NCBI GenBank assembly: GCA_963931925.1 | Contig: OZ007567.1 | Span: 78,914,686 to 78,978,685 of the forward strand | DNA from: Onchidella celtica | Taxonomy: Eukaryota > Mollusca > Gastropoda > Systellommatophora > Onchidiidae | Length of the DNA stretch: 64,000 bases | Direction: 5' to 3' | Shown here: one piece after another, positions 1 to 12,500 of the stretch | Numbering within the stretch: position 1 is the first letter of the stretch | How the letters are laid out: the number at the start of each line of letters is the position of its first letter | Notes under the pieces: model-generated | Seen by the model: only the letters and a program-made list of their open reading frames with translations | The model's database searches: none | What the model was told of the DNA's origin: nothing | Translations under genes and position numbers: made by a program

Positions 1-611
1 GTACAGAAAAACAGATTAAGTCTAAATTCAACGTTCGTCCACTATGGGATGACAATTTGTGAGTTTCACAAACTTCACAGGCTTACAAAATAAACTCTGA
101 GTCTGAGTTTGGAGAACGTGTGTCGACATGATAGTTGATACCAGCCATACTGTGCTAGGTAAAGGCAACACAATAGACAGAATGTAACATTAACAGGGCA
201 GAAGGGGATCCTACTTGAAGTGTCCACCAACCATCTACTTTCAAAATGAAGGATTCCCTCTGAATGTACTTTAATTTGTGTACCAATCATATCGTAGGTT
301 GCCTTTCAGAAAAGGTAAACTCACGTTGAAACAAAGTGTAAAACTGGACAAAATGGACATCTCAGATACTCCAGCACCCATGTACTGACTGCTCCGTCTC
401 TCATACCATAATAGAAAACAAACAAATAGCCAGTTTCCACACTTTTTATTGAACTTTACAACAAAAAACAAACATTCGCAAATGAATCAAACTTTTGATA
501 TGTGCGATTTGGGCAGGTCAACGACCATCGACCTGCCCCCTCACAAATTGAAAGTTTACCAAGAGAAATAAAAAGTGTATATTTTTATAATATTTATATG
601 TATGTTACAGT

Positions 612-792
612 GGGAATTAGAATCCAGGGGAATTTTGAATTCCGCTAGTGGAGATTAGAATTCCAATCTGTCCTAGGGTAAATTAGAATTCTCATTTGCA
701 CTGAATAAATCCAAGTGGAGAATGGAATTCTAATCAGTAATCTCTCCTAGGACAGATTGGAATCCAAATTATAGTTCAGATTAGAATCATAA
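612..792. repeat. Imperfect inverted repeat, GAATT-rich
   Basis: Arms 658-677 and 746-765 are reverse complements with one mismatch in 20 (core CCAATCTGTCCTAGG). The words TTAGAATTC or GAATTCTAA recur five or more times between and around them. It looks like a small MITE or decayed hairpin repeat. No target duplication was identified. Confidence 0.55.
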
Positions 793-1364
793 GACGGGGC
801 GAGACGGATACAACAGTCACACACACACACAACAACATACATGACCACAAAAACAAACAAGGGGACCTCACTGAACAATAAGTCACAGCAGATCAGATAA
901 TCGATCAATCTGATGATAATTTCATATCAATTTTGTAACAAACGAAAAAATAAACAACAACAACAACAACAAAAAAAAACCCAGATCAAATCCAGAACAA
1001 ACTTTAAACTGCCAAACAAAGGTCCGAATAGAACAAAAACCATTGTTATGAAACCATAATTTACAAGAATGAGTATTTCCCATGGGTAACTGAAGGCCTA
1101 GACTCCTGTTCATTTTTCCATTTCCTTGAGTTTATTATTTCTCCTCAGACAATCCTTAGTAGCATTTTCAAGGTAGCCTATCCTTTTGATTATTCCCCAG
1201 GCTCCGTTTACTATCAGAGTAACTTTCTTTCGTGTGTGACCTGTTTCACACTTGCTCTCCATCCATGGCAAAGATTTTCATCTGTCCAACATCACCTGTT
1301 CTCTCTTTTGTCCTTTCAAGTCACTCTTGTGAAGGGTAATTCTCTTTTTTTTTTTTTTTTTCAT

Positions 1365-1740
1365 CCTCTCACCTGGAGGGGAGTACACCCCGCTTTCCTT
1401 CAAGGGAGTGTTTCTCATTTCTTTCTTTTTTTAAAAGTATAATCCTTTGTAGGGGAGTACTCGCGCCCCCCCCCCCACACTTTATCTCTTAACTTGCCTT
1501 CCTTATCTCATTACTTGAAAAAAATAATTCAAATCTACTCCCATGGAAGGGAGTACTTCTCCCTCCCATTTTATTTTCTTTAATTCCCCTCCACAGGAAG
1601 TTTTGCTTTTTCTTTTTTCTTTTAAGTCCAGTGCCTTCCTCTCTCCTTTTCTTTTTTTCTCGAGTCTCAATGGGAGTGTTTCCACTTTATTTTGTTTTGA
1701 AGTCTACTCCTTTGGAGGGGAGTATCTCCCCGAAGCTTGC
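1365..1740. repeat. Degenerate GGGGAGTAC repeat zone
   Basis: Four units containing a (G)GGAGTA core flanked by C-rich and T-rich tracts occur near 1378, 1453, 1549 and 1716. Each core is near a short CTCCC complement, so each can form a small hairpin. The spacing (about 75-170 bp) is irregular. This is a diverged tandem repeat, not coding. Confidence 0.45.
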
Positions 1741-3031
1741 TTGGTTTAAATAAATTGTGTTTTTAGGTCTCTTTAAATACAACTTTTTTTTTTTTCCAAT
1801 TATGGTCTTGAATCTGGCGATTCTGTGGCTCACCGCTTATCAGTCTTCAATTTGTTTTGCCACAGTATGAAAATGGCCACCACTCTCCATGACTGGCTTC
1901 AATTCGCGGGTCATCAACGAACATTTAGGGCACAGTCTGCGTATGTCCATGAGGTCCTTTATTTCTCGGGGGCCTCAGCCTAGTGCTGTTGGCCCAAGAC
2001 TGCGTGTGTCACCCAGGGTTGAAAATTCAGATTTTCAAAAGTCGCCAGGCTCACCCCTAAAAGTAGCTAAAATGTCGCTAAATCTCCCATGGAAAGTCGC
2101 TAGTTATTGCTAGTCGCTTGTATATCCCTCCCCCCCCCCCCCCAGTAGTAATTTGATGCAAATACATATATATATGTCGGCTGATGACCAATTATAATGC
2201 ATTATACAAAATATACTAAATAATTTTTTTTTAACTTTATACAGGTTTTTAAGCCTGACCCGTTTTGTATAATAAATAAATGAAATTTTATTAATTAATC
2301 CTTGGTGCTATTTACAGTTTCTGTGACCTTGTTGTTATGATTACACTGGTCAACAAGTTCATTTCAGAAGCAGACAAATTTTCAAAATTTGTTGACCAGT
2401 ATTATATATTTATATATATATTTAGGCTCGACATGAAAAAAGTCCAAAAGTATTGAGATTTGGTGCTAGATTTCAGTGAAACTCTCCAGATTTTCGATCG
2501 CTCCAAAATGTCGCTAGAAAATTTCAAAAAGATCCAGATCTAGCTACAAAGTCGCTAAGTTGGAAACCCCACAGACTATGGGCAACCCTGATTATTTTCA
2601 CCGACCCAGCCCCTTTATGAGTCAGGGTTGCCAGATTCAAATTTTAGGTTTAAGCCAAATAATGCTAGAAAACAAGACCAAAAAAAAAAAAAAACCGCAC
2701 TAATTTCAGTATAGTTTTCATACTAACATCACACGAAAACTCCAGAACCAGGTTAATATCATCCTCCCTAGTAGAATGACTGGAATGCACAAGTATTTGG
2801 CTTAAATCTTGTCAGCTGTGATTTTTTTCCCAAGTATTAATTTCTGGTGAGGCAATGAAAGCCTTGCAACATTTGCTTGAAAGCGGTAGTTCTGCCCCGA
2901 TTCTCACAATAACATAAGGATGATTCAATTGCATTCCGTTTTAGTCTTAGTTTCAAAGGAGGATATGCAAGAAAATATCCTCTTAAGTAAAGCTTTGCTG
3001 ACTGGGACTATTAAGGTGGTCAGCTCTTTAA

Positions 3032-4540
3032 ATACTACATGGTGAAGTAAATTATAGACCCGTCTCAAACCTTCCTTTTCTTTCAAAAATCCTTGAAAAG
3101 GTGATATTACAACAACTAATGTGTCATTTGAGAAATAATGACCTGTTGGAACCATTTCAATCTGCTTACAGAAGTAACCACAGTACTGAAACTGCACTAT
3201 TAAGAATCATGAATGACATATTAGTAAAGGCAGATTCTGGAAATATTACTCTGCTAAATTTGTTGGATCTATCAGCAGGGTTCGACACCATCGATCACGA
3301 AATCCTGCTCAGAAGGCTAGAAACATCGTTTGGAATCAGAGGGGTCGCCCTTAAATGGGTCGAATCTTACCTGTCAAATCGCCACCAATTTGTTGTAACC
3401 AACAAAATAAGATCTTTTTCTTATGCGCTTCAGTATGGCGTACCACAAGGCTCAGTGCTTGGTCCTATTTTGTTTACTATCTATACTATTCCACTTGTAC
3501 ATGAAATAAAGAAATTTAATTTACAATATCATTTCTATGCTGATGATACCCAGCTCTACAGTTCTGCCTTGCCATGCGATGTTGACAGCCTTCTGCAGCA
3601 GGCTGGAAACTGTATAACAGAAATTAAAAGCTGGATGAACCAAAACAAACTGGCACTAAATGAGGATAAAACTGAGGTTATTTTATTAGGCCGTGAGCGG
3701 GTTCTGCAAGAAGTGGACAGAACTGAGATGATAATTGGCACTAATTCAATAGAAATTTCAAAAAAAGTAAAAAATCTAGGGGTTTACATTGATTCAAATC
3801 TTTCTATGTCATCTCAGGTTAGTCACCTCATTCGTATTCTATACATGGAAATCTGGAAAATTGGTAAAATCAGACATCTTATTTCAACTGAAACTGCGGC
3901 TGTTTTAGTAAATTCTTTTGTACTTTCAAAGCTTGACTATTGCAACTCCCTTTTGGCTGGAATTTCACAAAAAAATATTAGAAAACTCCAAATTGCTCAA
4001 AACAATGCAGCGAGACTTGTTTTGAAGAAAAAGAAAAGAGATTCAGCACTGCCACTTCTGCAGAGTTTGCACTGGCTGCCAGTCGAGAAAAGAATAATGT
4101 ACAAATTGTCATCCATTTGTCACAAATGTGTCAATAATACTGCTCCATCGTACCTAGTTGATTTAACTGATTACTATGTTCCATCTCGTCAACTAAGATC
4201 ATCATCTGACACTACAAAATTGAAAGTACCTAAAATGAATCTGTCCACTGTAGGAGAAAAGTCCTTTTCATTTCTTGGCCCTACCATCTGGAACACTCTT
4301 CCAAAGACAACCAGGGAAATTAATGACATTGGTTCTTTCAAACGCCATCTGAAGACCCATTTCTTTCAGACAAACTAGGCTAGGTGTTTTTCGGCAGCAA
4401 CAATAGTAAATATTTTTGAATTTCTTTTGTGTATGCGTGTGTGTGTGTGTGTGTAAGAGTTTGTTAAAGCGCCCAGAGCTTGTCATCGACGGGGTTGGGC
4501 ACTATATAAATGCAATATATTATTATTATTATTATTAAAT
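3032..4540 (+). mobile_element. 5'-truncated LINE, CR1/L2-type
   Basis: A non-LTR retrotransposon fragment in which only the reverse transcriptase part and the 3' tail remain. Homology starts at about 3050 with the NYRPVSNL motif, so the endonuclease is missing, as expected for 5' truncation. After the stop at 4378 comes a 3' UTR with a GT microsatellite (about 4430-4455), then a tail with the words CCCAGAGCTTGTC and ACTATATAAATG, ending in ATT repeats (4518-4537). This tail style is typical of CR1/L2-like LINEs. Confidence 0.85.
3047..4378 (+). CDS. LINE reverse transcriptase (partial)
   Basis: The open frame runs from just after an in-frame TAA at 3029 to a TAG ending at 4378. Reverse transcriptase motifs occur in order: NYRPVSNL (from 3050), a palm motif LLDLSAGFDTIDHEIL, GVPQGSVLGPILF, and the catalytic YADD at 3536-3547. 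The C-terminal region has LSKLDYCNSLL and a FLGPTIWNTLP-type ending, both usual in CR1/L2/Crack-type LINEs. No stop or frameshift interrupts the remaining part, so it inserted fairly recently or is well preserved. There is no genuine start codon, because the 5' half of ORF2 is absent. Confidence 0.85.
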   Translation, partial: VNYRPVSNLPFLSKILEKVILQQLMCHLRNNDLLEPFQSAYRSNHSTETALLRIMNDILVKADSGNITLLNLLDLSAGFDTIDHEILLRRLETSFGIRGVALKWVESYLSNRHQFVVTNKIRSFSYALQYGVPQGSVLGPILFTIYTIPLVHEIKKFNLQYHFYADDTQLYSSALPCDVDSLLQQAGNCITEIKSWMNQNKLALNEDKTEVILLGRERVLQEVDRTEMIIGTNSIEISKKVKNLGVYIDSNLSMSSQVSHLIRILYMEIWKIGKIRHLISTETAAVLVNSFVLSKLDYCNSLLAGISQKNIRKLQIAQNNAARLVLKKKKRDSALPLLQSLHWLPVEKRIMYKLSSICHKCVNNTAPSYLVDLTDYYVPSRQLRSSSDTTKLKVPKMNLSTVGEKSFSFLGPTIWNTLPKTTREINDIGSFKRHLKTHFFQTN

Positions 4541-6568
4541 CAATCCAGAACAACAGTGTGTGTGGAAAGTCCTAAGGTAAGTGACAGTCTTTAAAAAAAA
4601 ACAACCCACAAAAACTGTAGCAATTTAAAAGATATAAACCACAGAATCCAGTTTCAACTGAACACCGACCTCGCCGGTTGGCTGTTTCTTGACAACGAGC
4701 GGCAGAAATCTTGGCACAATCATGTACATATTACTGTACGTAACTGACCAAAACATGTTTCCTCGATAAGAAGTGTTTCAGAAAAATCATGGTATGTGGT
4801 TTTTGTGCAGACAATTTTAGTATGTATCGAAAAAAAGCTAGAAAAAAACAACAACAAACCAAACAAATTTTAATTTTCTGACGCCAACCATAATTTTTAA
4901 AAAAGCCAACTTTCTGGAATTTGGCTTTTAAAATGCCAATCTGGTAACCGTAAAAATGAGTCTGAGATAGTAAAAATATAAATTGAAAAGATGCGTAACA
5001 AAATTATTTTCATGGTGTTTGTTTTTCACCAAAAGTATTTGATATGACACATAAATCTTAGCATCCAAGATATCAATAGACTGACTTAATAATTTGATTT
5101 TAGAAATAAATAAAATAGAAAAAAAAAAGTAAAAGCTCGTTAATTTGCTTTGAGTCGACTTTTCCGCCCATTATGATGTGCTTTATTGTACTTCCGCTTT
5201 TCTGTCTCGGGTTGTCCCAAAACTTGGAATCATTTACGTTGCTAATGTTGAGTCAACGATCATGAATAAGATGTTGTAAACAGAAGTATTGTGGTCATAT
5301 TGTTGGAGTCGTGATTCACAGGATAGCTTGTTTAGCAACAAAGTCCTTACAGTTAATGAATAAGCCTATGACACAGATCTTTGTAGAATCTAGATCTAGA
5401 TTTAGTTTAGTACCCATTTAAATCATAGTGGCTAGACGTAGGATAATTAGCCTACATCTAGGCCTAGAGACTCGAGTTACTGACAGTCGAACACGGAAAG
5501 AGCTGACGATTGCAACACAGGTCATCCAAATACACCGAAACTCGAAAGCTCTGACATATAGGTGAAAAAAACATATATTTACATTAAGAATGATGAAATT
5601 ATCTAACCTCTAGATCTAGGCTAGATCTTATTCTAGACTAAGATTTCCAGTAGGCCTATAGATCTAGATCTAGATCTATATCTAGACGAAACTCTTTCAA
5701 TCATTCATGAATAGTATAGGCTAATTAGTCTAGTACAATCCTGATTCTAGAGTCTTAGGTCCAGACCGCCAGTTTGATTCTGGGTGTGTTTGTTGTTGAG
5801 GTAAATTATTAGATCTCGATCTAAATTTTTCTCGATGCAGTCCAAACCTAAGAGTCAGAGAGAGCAGTGAATAGGCCACATTGAAAAAAAAATCAGTGAT
5901 GTGATTAGGAAAGAAGAGAATCTGCAAATTAATTCTTAAGAAATGTTATCATTTAGCAGAACTGAAATGATTTTATTTTTAACAACTAGTAAATTGCCAA
6001 TTTACGCATGATACTAAAAGACCAAAAGCACCACTAAATTTTGAACCAAACGGAATCACCACAAATAGCTTGGTTGGTAATAGTAAATAGGTGCTAACTT
6101 CGAGTTGGGTATAGCCATCCACAAATTTCAGTGAGTTATGTAGGCCTACAGAAGGATGGATTTTTGTTTGCTTTTTTAATTTTATAATTCAACTACCACT
6201 AGCATCATTTTTTACTATCTTGACGCGGGCGAGGTAAAACTTGCATTGAAATATGAGTCTCTCCGTTTTGTCGATTTCAATTTTTCATTATTTAAATACA
6301 GATTGAATGTTTGACTTTTGAAAAGTTAATACTTTTTTACCAAATAGCAAGCAAAACTATCATGTAGTTTTTGAACCAACTCATCTAGTCATATTTACAA
6401 TCAAGTCATAGGATAGGCGGGCTTTCATCAGTTTTGAGTTGTATTTTTATAATTTTATTTTATTAGATTAGGGACAGTTTGTGGTTTGCCATTAATACTC
6501 AGCACAACCTCACTGCTTGTCCCTGGAACTATTATTATTTGTAAATTGTATTTGTTTCTCTCTTCCCA
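4540..6568. other. Upstream region of YKT6
   Basis: This probably contains the promoter and a non-coding first exon of YKT6, because the first coding exon is preceded by a good splice acceptor. A C/T-rich patch with CTTCCG (ETS-like) lies near 5193, but I cannot fix a start site. From about 5375 to 5705 the sequence is dense in AGATCT/TCTAGA words, which also recur at 54110-54300. Confidence 0.35.
5375..5705. repeat. AGATCTAGATCT word cluster
   Basis: There are multiple overlapping TAGATCTAGA/TCTAGATC words, including a run at about 5656-5684, mixed with TAGGCCTA words. This is a simple palindromic word repeat, not a gene. Confidence 0.5.
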
Positions 6569-6569
6569 G

Positions 6570-9500
6570 ACACACAGCACAATGAAGCTATATTCAACTG
6601 CAGTACTGCTGAAAACACCTGAGGGGAAAGGAAAAATACTTGCATCCAAAAATGAACTGTCATCATTTGGCTACTTCCAGCGATCCACGTAATTAAAAAC
6701 AAAATTTTTAATGGGGGCTCCTGGAATTTAGATTACAAATCCACAATAATCAACTATGACAAAAAAACAACTATTATATAAATGTTGTTATGGACACAGT
6801 TGTGATTTAATCCTTGTCTCGAGTTGAGTGAGCTCGTCCATGTAACGCCCTGTGCAGGGATAGCCTGCAAGCGTTGCCGATAACCTCGGCGATTAGGTCA
6901 GTCGGGTCCTTTTTAACACATCTGTCATGTTTACTTTAGGTTGCAATAACAACAGTAAATAATGGTGGATAAATCATAAGTGATCCCTATGATATTTGGA
7001 TAAAGTACTTGTGATGAGATACAATAAGTTCCGTTGTTAAATAGAAATTAGAAGGCCTATTTAATGAAGAATTTTCTGCATGTTCATGCCGTTTAACACA
7101 CGTTTTATCCTTTTCCCTTGGGAGCTCTGCTCTTTTTTGTACCTAAGTCAGGCCATTCAGGTAAACATTATTTTTTGAGCCAGGCACTGAATTTACTAAC
7201 CACATTTATCATGACATTGCCTTCTTACTCCTCCACTATGTAATGGTTCCACGTACTATGAAGTATGATGTTAGTTTGCTTAGCACACCTTTAGCAAGAG
7301 ATTTGATTTCCAGCTCACAGAGCTGAAAACATGTACTGAAAAGTACATAAACATGTACTGAAAAGCGGTTTAATCAAAGGAACACAATCTCTCTCTCATT
7401 ACCACAACAAATAAAGACAACCAATAACAACAAAGTTAGTCGTTTTCTCCCAATTTTCCCTGATGAAAAACCTACCGACAGACGCCCTTATGCAGCAAGC
7501 CCTTTTGTTACATCGGAATTCATTATTATAGACATTGAATGTTTCTTTAAATGCGTAGATAGCACCTTTCTTCTCATTTCACATGTACGATGTAGAGAAC
7601 AACCAGCATCAAAGTCAAAAGTTTCCCTAAGATTTTGCCGAGTGCAAACTTCAGACCGTCAGTACTACTATTACTTGAGTATGACGGATAGCTCTGAACA
7701 ATTGCATCGTAATAAATGTAATTGGACGATACCATTTTGTTAGACATAGTAGGGGTGACAGGATAGATAAACCAGCGAAACTAGAGGGGAAAAAAAAAGT
7801 GAAAAATACGATAGTCGCGGCAACCGAATAAACAAAACATTAGGAGCAGCATTGCTGTACAAATAAATTGGCCTCCTGCAGGACTCGGTTTGCAAAGTGT
7901 AGACCACAATATTGGCCTGGTGTGTTTCCGTGAGGAGGCCAATATAGTGGCCTCCCGCAGGACGAGGGTTAATAGTCCAAATTCATCAGAATCAGTTGAA
8001 CTAAATTAAAATGTCTATGAGGTTCTGTTAAAAGTAATTAAGTAGTTCATATTTAACTGGACTTGGGGTTGATAAAAATTTATTTTTGCCTCAAATTATA
8101 CTTCTTTTAATTCTTATTTTGATTCTTTAAAAATTTCTATGGTATTTGTATGTAGTTTTATCATGACAGTGGGAATTTGAGCACCAAAATTTTGAATTAT
8201 GCTCATTGATTTTCAGAAATTTATGGAAACTTAAATTTTGATCACTGTGCCGACTCATTAATTGTACTAACTAACTCACTGACCCTCAGCATGTTGCCAA
8301 CTTTTCACTCTATGAAATGAATAGAAGACATGTCACAAATGGAATTGATTAAGTCGTGTTTAGTGAAATGCCAGCTCTTCTGTAAAAGATTTGAAGAACA
8401 TAAAAATTCTAAATATGACATGAAGAATATTGGGTTGCTTCATCCTGCCTGTATTTGATTTCTTCAGCTGAAGCGGTGAATATTGTGGGAAAAACATAGC
8501 AATTTATTCATAGTATTTATTCGTCATCTGGAGATAAAACACAACTGGAGAATGAATGTTGCTAACTCAGTCATGTTAGATCAGTGGTGAAATTTGGTTT
8601 TTACTCAGTGTAAACTTTCTAGATTGAAGAATGAAGTGCTTTTGTGTTTAGAAATCATTTTAGTAAGGAGAAATTATTTTCTTCCCTTCCTTACAAATAT
8701 TATTGTAGTGGTGAGAGACTTTAAATGTACTGTGTTTCAGCCACATGTGAACACTAAAACTTGGAATTTGTACTGAGAGAAAAGTTATTCATTCTCAGGG
8801 TCAGTAGGAGTATTACATTTCTCTCACATCTACCAACATAACACATAATGCACCAGTTATTCTGGCAAATTTTATTTGTCTGAGACATTGTAACTATTGT
8901 GATAAGCCTACCAGTTGAAATCTCAGTATATTTTTTATTTACTTTATTATCACTTTCAGAGTTGGTGAGTTCATGACATTCACAAGCAAGATCCTTGTAG
9001 AAAGAACTGCCACAGCTTCTCGAGCATCAGTCAAAGAGCAAGGTATGGGTTACTTTTTAAAAAATATTTCATATCTGGATATTTTTAAAAGCATTTCTTA
9101 TGTGTAGCTTATAAATTTCAGCAGTATCATCACAGTGTTCATTTGACTTCTTGTCAGGACAAGCCAAAAAAAAATGTAATCCATTGTCATGGTTGCCTGC
9201 ATCTGTGATAAACAACACTTTTTGCTGTCACTTCACAGTAGAGCTAGATATTAAGGGAGACAGGATTTTCATTTTCACATTCTTTTTCATGTCTTGCATG
9301 AAAAGTGCTCAGATTAGTGTGAAATAAACTTTCCATTTATATCACATTTGGTAGAGGTCACCAGTTGTAATCTTTGATGCTTAGTAATTATATATATGTT
9401 GCAGTAAATTTACGTAACCAGTAAATTCGCGAATTTCCTGAAATTTTTAGTAAATTCATGAACTTACTGTTTCACTCGGGGAATTCACGAATTCCCTAAA

Positions 9501-12500
9501 AAAATCAGGAAATACGCGAATTTCCTGAAAAATATGGCCAGTAAATACACGAATTTACTGATCCTCTCTGAAGGACATGATAGACTTCTTATGTCAGTTT
9601 TAAGTCCCAGATCGGCAAGTTGCCATGGAGACTACTGGTCATATTATTCTGACACCAGAGAACCAGTTTTTTATATGGGGGTCAATAATATGGTCTCTCT
9701 CACAGAGAGGAAAGGAGAGAGACAGAGAGAGAGAGCGAGGGAAAGAGAAAAAGAGAGAGAAAGAGAGAGAGAGAGAGAAAGTTGTAAGTCAGAAGAAGAA
9801 AAAAAAAACTGTGTGTATCATTTTATTCAATTAGAAACAGTTAAAAACTTACGTAAATATAAAATCTCTGATTGAGTATAAAGTAAAATGTGACTGACAG
9901 TTTTGTTTAAAAGATCCTGAATCAATTTAAACTACGTAAATATAAAATCTCCGAAGTGTCTCCATCTCTGTTGATGTGTTTGGTCAAACATTAAAATGTA
10001 TCTGCTACAGGGTACTAAAGCGAATTCACTTGTTTCTGCATGTTGAACTTGCATGGCATCTGGAGTTGCACAAGACATTGGCTTTGAAGCATTTGCAACG
10101 ATTGTTCTGACATTTTTTGGGGCCATTGCAATTACATTTAACGAAACCTTGTCCGCCAGTATGCGACTGGACTTTGACAGCCTGTCTAAGTGTTACTGAG
10201 TGCTCAAATTCAACGTCATCCTCCGTTAGTAGTCTCTGTGGACAAACATCAAACTGGTTTCTTGAATAACTCGTAGCCAAGATACCCCCGCTCTCACAGC
10301 GATCTGGTACAGGTCAGTTTCCAGGTCTCTGTTGACAATGACCCCCAAAATATTTCGGGGATCTCCTCGACCACGATCGACTAATGGTATGGGAACTGCT
10401 ACATTATCCCCAGGTTCACCAGCTTTAAGTTCCACCCGGCTTCGTTTCACCATTCTCTCTGCTTGGTTTATTTGATTGGTGTAAGCGTCTTCGCACAACA
10501 ACACCTTTTGTCATGGCCCTTTTTCTTTTCTTTTGGCATTCCACACAAAGAGACTTAAAAAGCTCCAAGTTCTTCGTGGTGATGTTGGCATACTTTCGCT
10601 GGGTTTCCTTAGTCATTAGATCCCGTCCCCCGTGACCTGTTGCCACATGAGCACGATGGATGACATCAAACATTTCTTCAAGAGTCACGAAATAAAGCGG
10701 GTTTTCATCAGCATTGTCTCGTTTTCGAATGAGTTTTTCCACTGGCCCGCACTTAATAACCTCGTACCTGCAAGAAATAAAAAGGAAACAGGTAAAAGGT
10801 ATAGAAATCGAGATAGACAGAGTTTAAGAGAGAAAGAGAGATGGAGAGAGAGAGAGAGACAGAGAGGCAGAAAGAGACAAAGACAGAGACAACGAAAAGG
10901 AGAGAAAGTGGAAGAAGGAGCGTGTGTGTGTGTATGTGAGACAGAGAGAGAGACAGACAGACAGACAGTCAGAGCGGGAGAGACAGATAGAGACAGAAAG
11001 ACAAAGAAAACGAGAGAGAGGGGGAGAAGGAGTGAGAGGGAGATTGAGATAGAGAGACAGGCATTAACAGAGAGACAGAGGGAGAGAGAGAGAGAGATAT
11101 AGTAGAGAGAAGAGAGATACTTACGTGCTGAGAAGATAAAAGTCGTTTCTGTTTTTCCCGCTTGTCTTTGATGAAACCGTTTTCACTTCGTCAATAATCC
11201 TTGTATACTCCGACTTGGTGAATACGTTGTAGGATTTCGATTCCAAGGAGAGTTGGTGCAGTTGTCTTTTAAAATTTTCTTCCATGCTCTCAGATACATT
11301 GGCCATTTCTTTTAACTTAAACACTTCGTTGAATGCGCTAAAAGAACTGAAGATTCTAAGGAAATCAAACTCAAAATGAAATGACTTCAAAGATCACAAG
11401 TAAATGACAACATAAAAATATGTCATATCAATTACTTTCTGACAATGTCAGTGAGTAGATTTGACTAAAACAAACATGGTTTTAACAAGGCAATGTGATT
11501 GAACAAGAATGACAGAAACGCTCATGAACTCTCTGAGTTAAAAAGTGTATTACATAAATTTACTGTCCGACGACTTTTGGTTCAGTAAATTTGTGTAATA
11601 TTGGCCCCCAAAAATTAGGGAATTCGTGAAACAGTAAGTTCATGAATTTACTACAAATTTCAGGAAATTCGCGAATTTACTGGTTACGTAAATTTACTGT
11701 AACATATATATACCGCTTTATTATGCATATTCTATTACCTTAATTTGCCGTTATTTCTATGTATCATTCAGAATACATCTGCCATGTGTATGTAAGAAGT
11801 GATAACTTGGCTGGGGTTGTCATAGCAGATCATGAGTATCCACAACGTGTTGCACATACTCTGATCAACAAGGTAAAGATTCACTTTTTAAAATAAAAAA
11901 TAAAAAATCATATCATGCTATGAAGATAGACCAGGAAAAGGCTAATGGTATAATGGCAGAATGCCTGCCTTTGGTTAAAGCTTTGGAACAAGTCTAGCAA
12001 TTTTTACATAGTGTCTTAAATGAAATTAAGTTCTGGATAATGGAAGAGTTTACTGGCTGTGCAAGAATATTTATATCCAGTATGGCTTCTGTCTTAAAAA
12101 TAGGAAGACCCTGCAATCTTATTCTCCACAATTTATCACAAGGAACTATTTAAGTAACAGGACTATTGTTTTGAGATTTGATCACAACTTATTGTTAGTG
12201 AATGATCTGCATATTGTTAAGTTCTGTACATTTGTATTTTCTGAAACAACATTTCAAAGGCATATTGTAGGACTTACAGTTGGATATGCTTTTCTTTTCA
12301 TAATAAAGCTGTTAGAAGAGTTTCCTGAAAGATGTCCAAAACCACAGTGGTCATCAGTAAAGGAAAAGTGAGTATGGGTGTGTGTATCTGCAAAATGCAC
12401 CCTCTAAAACAATTGTCTTTTGCCTGCTATATCAGTATTTGTTTGATGGCCTGTTAATGTTACAGCTTACATTATTTGGCAAGGAATGCTGTCATGCTAA

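Larger units (their letters stand above)
1..3030. other. Non-coding flank with degenerate repeats
   Basis: I see no supportable gene here. The stretch holds A/T-rich DNA, a CA-rich patch near 817-850, an EcoRI-like palindrome cluster (612-792), a GGGGAGTAC repeat zone (1370-1740), a poly-C run near 2130, and two loosely similar patches rich in the word GTCGCTA (about 2040-2120 and 2500-2560). All open frames are short and lack coding character. Confidence 0.5.
9397..11704 (-). mobile_element. Ginger-like DNA transposon, catalytic core deleted
   Basis: A 2.3-kb element in YKT6 intron 2. The termini are TGTTGCAG... and ...CTGTAACA. The inverted repeats extend about 85 bp with few mismatches (core CGTAACCAGTAAATTCGCG). 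TATA at 9393-9396 is repeated at 11705-11708 as a 4-bp target duplication. The minus strand encodes pieces of a KRBA2-like integrase: an N-terminal region, the H2C2 zinc-binding module, and the C-terminal Cys-rich tail. The stretch with the DDE catalytic triad is absent. Ginger elements are integrase-type DNA transposons that, from memory, have TGTNR ends and 4-bp duplications, which fits. Confidence 0.82.

Noticed and set aside
10632..11102. 156-codon Arg/Glu-rich plus-strand frame
   Set aside because: It is a GA microsatellite translation opposite the integrase intron.
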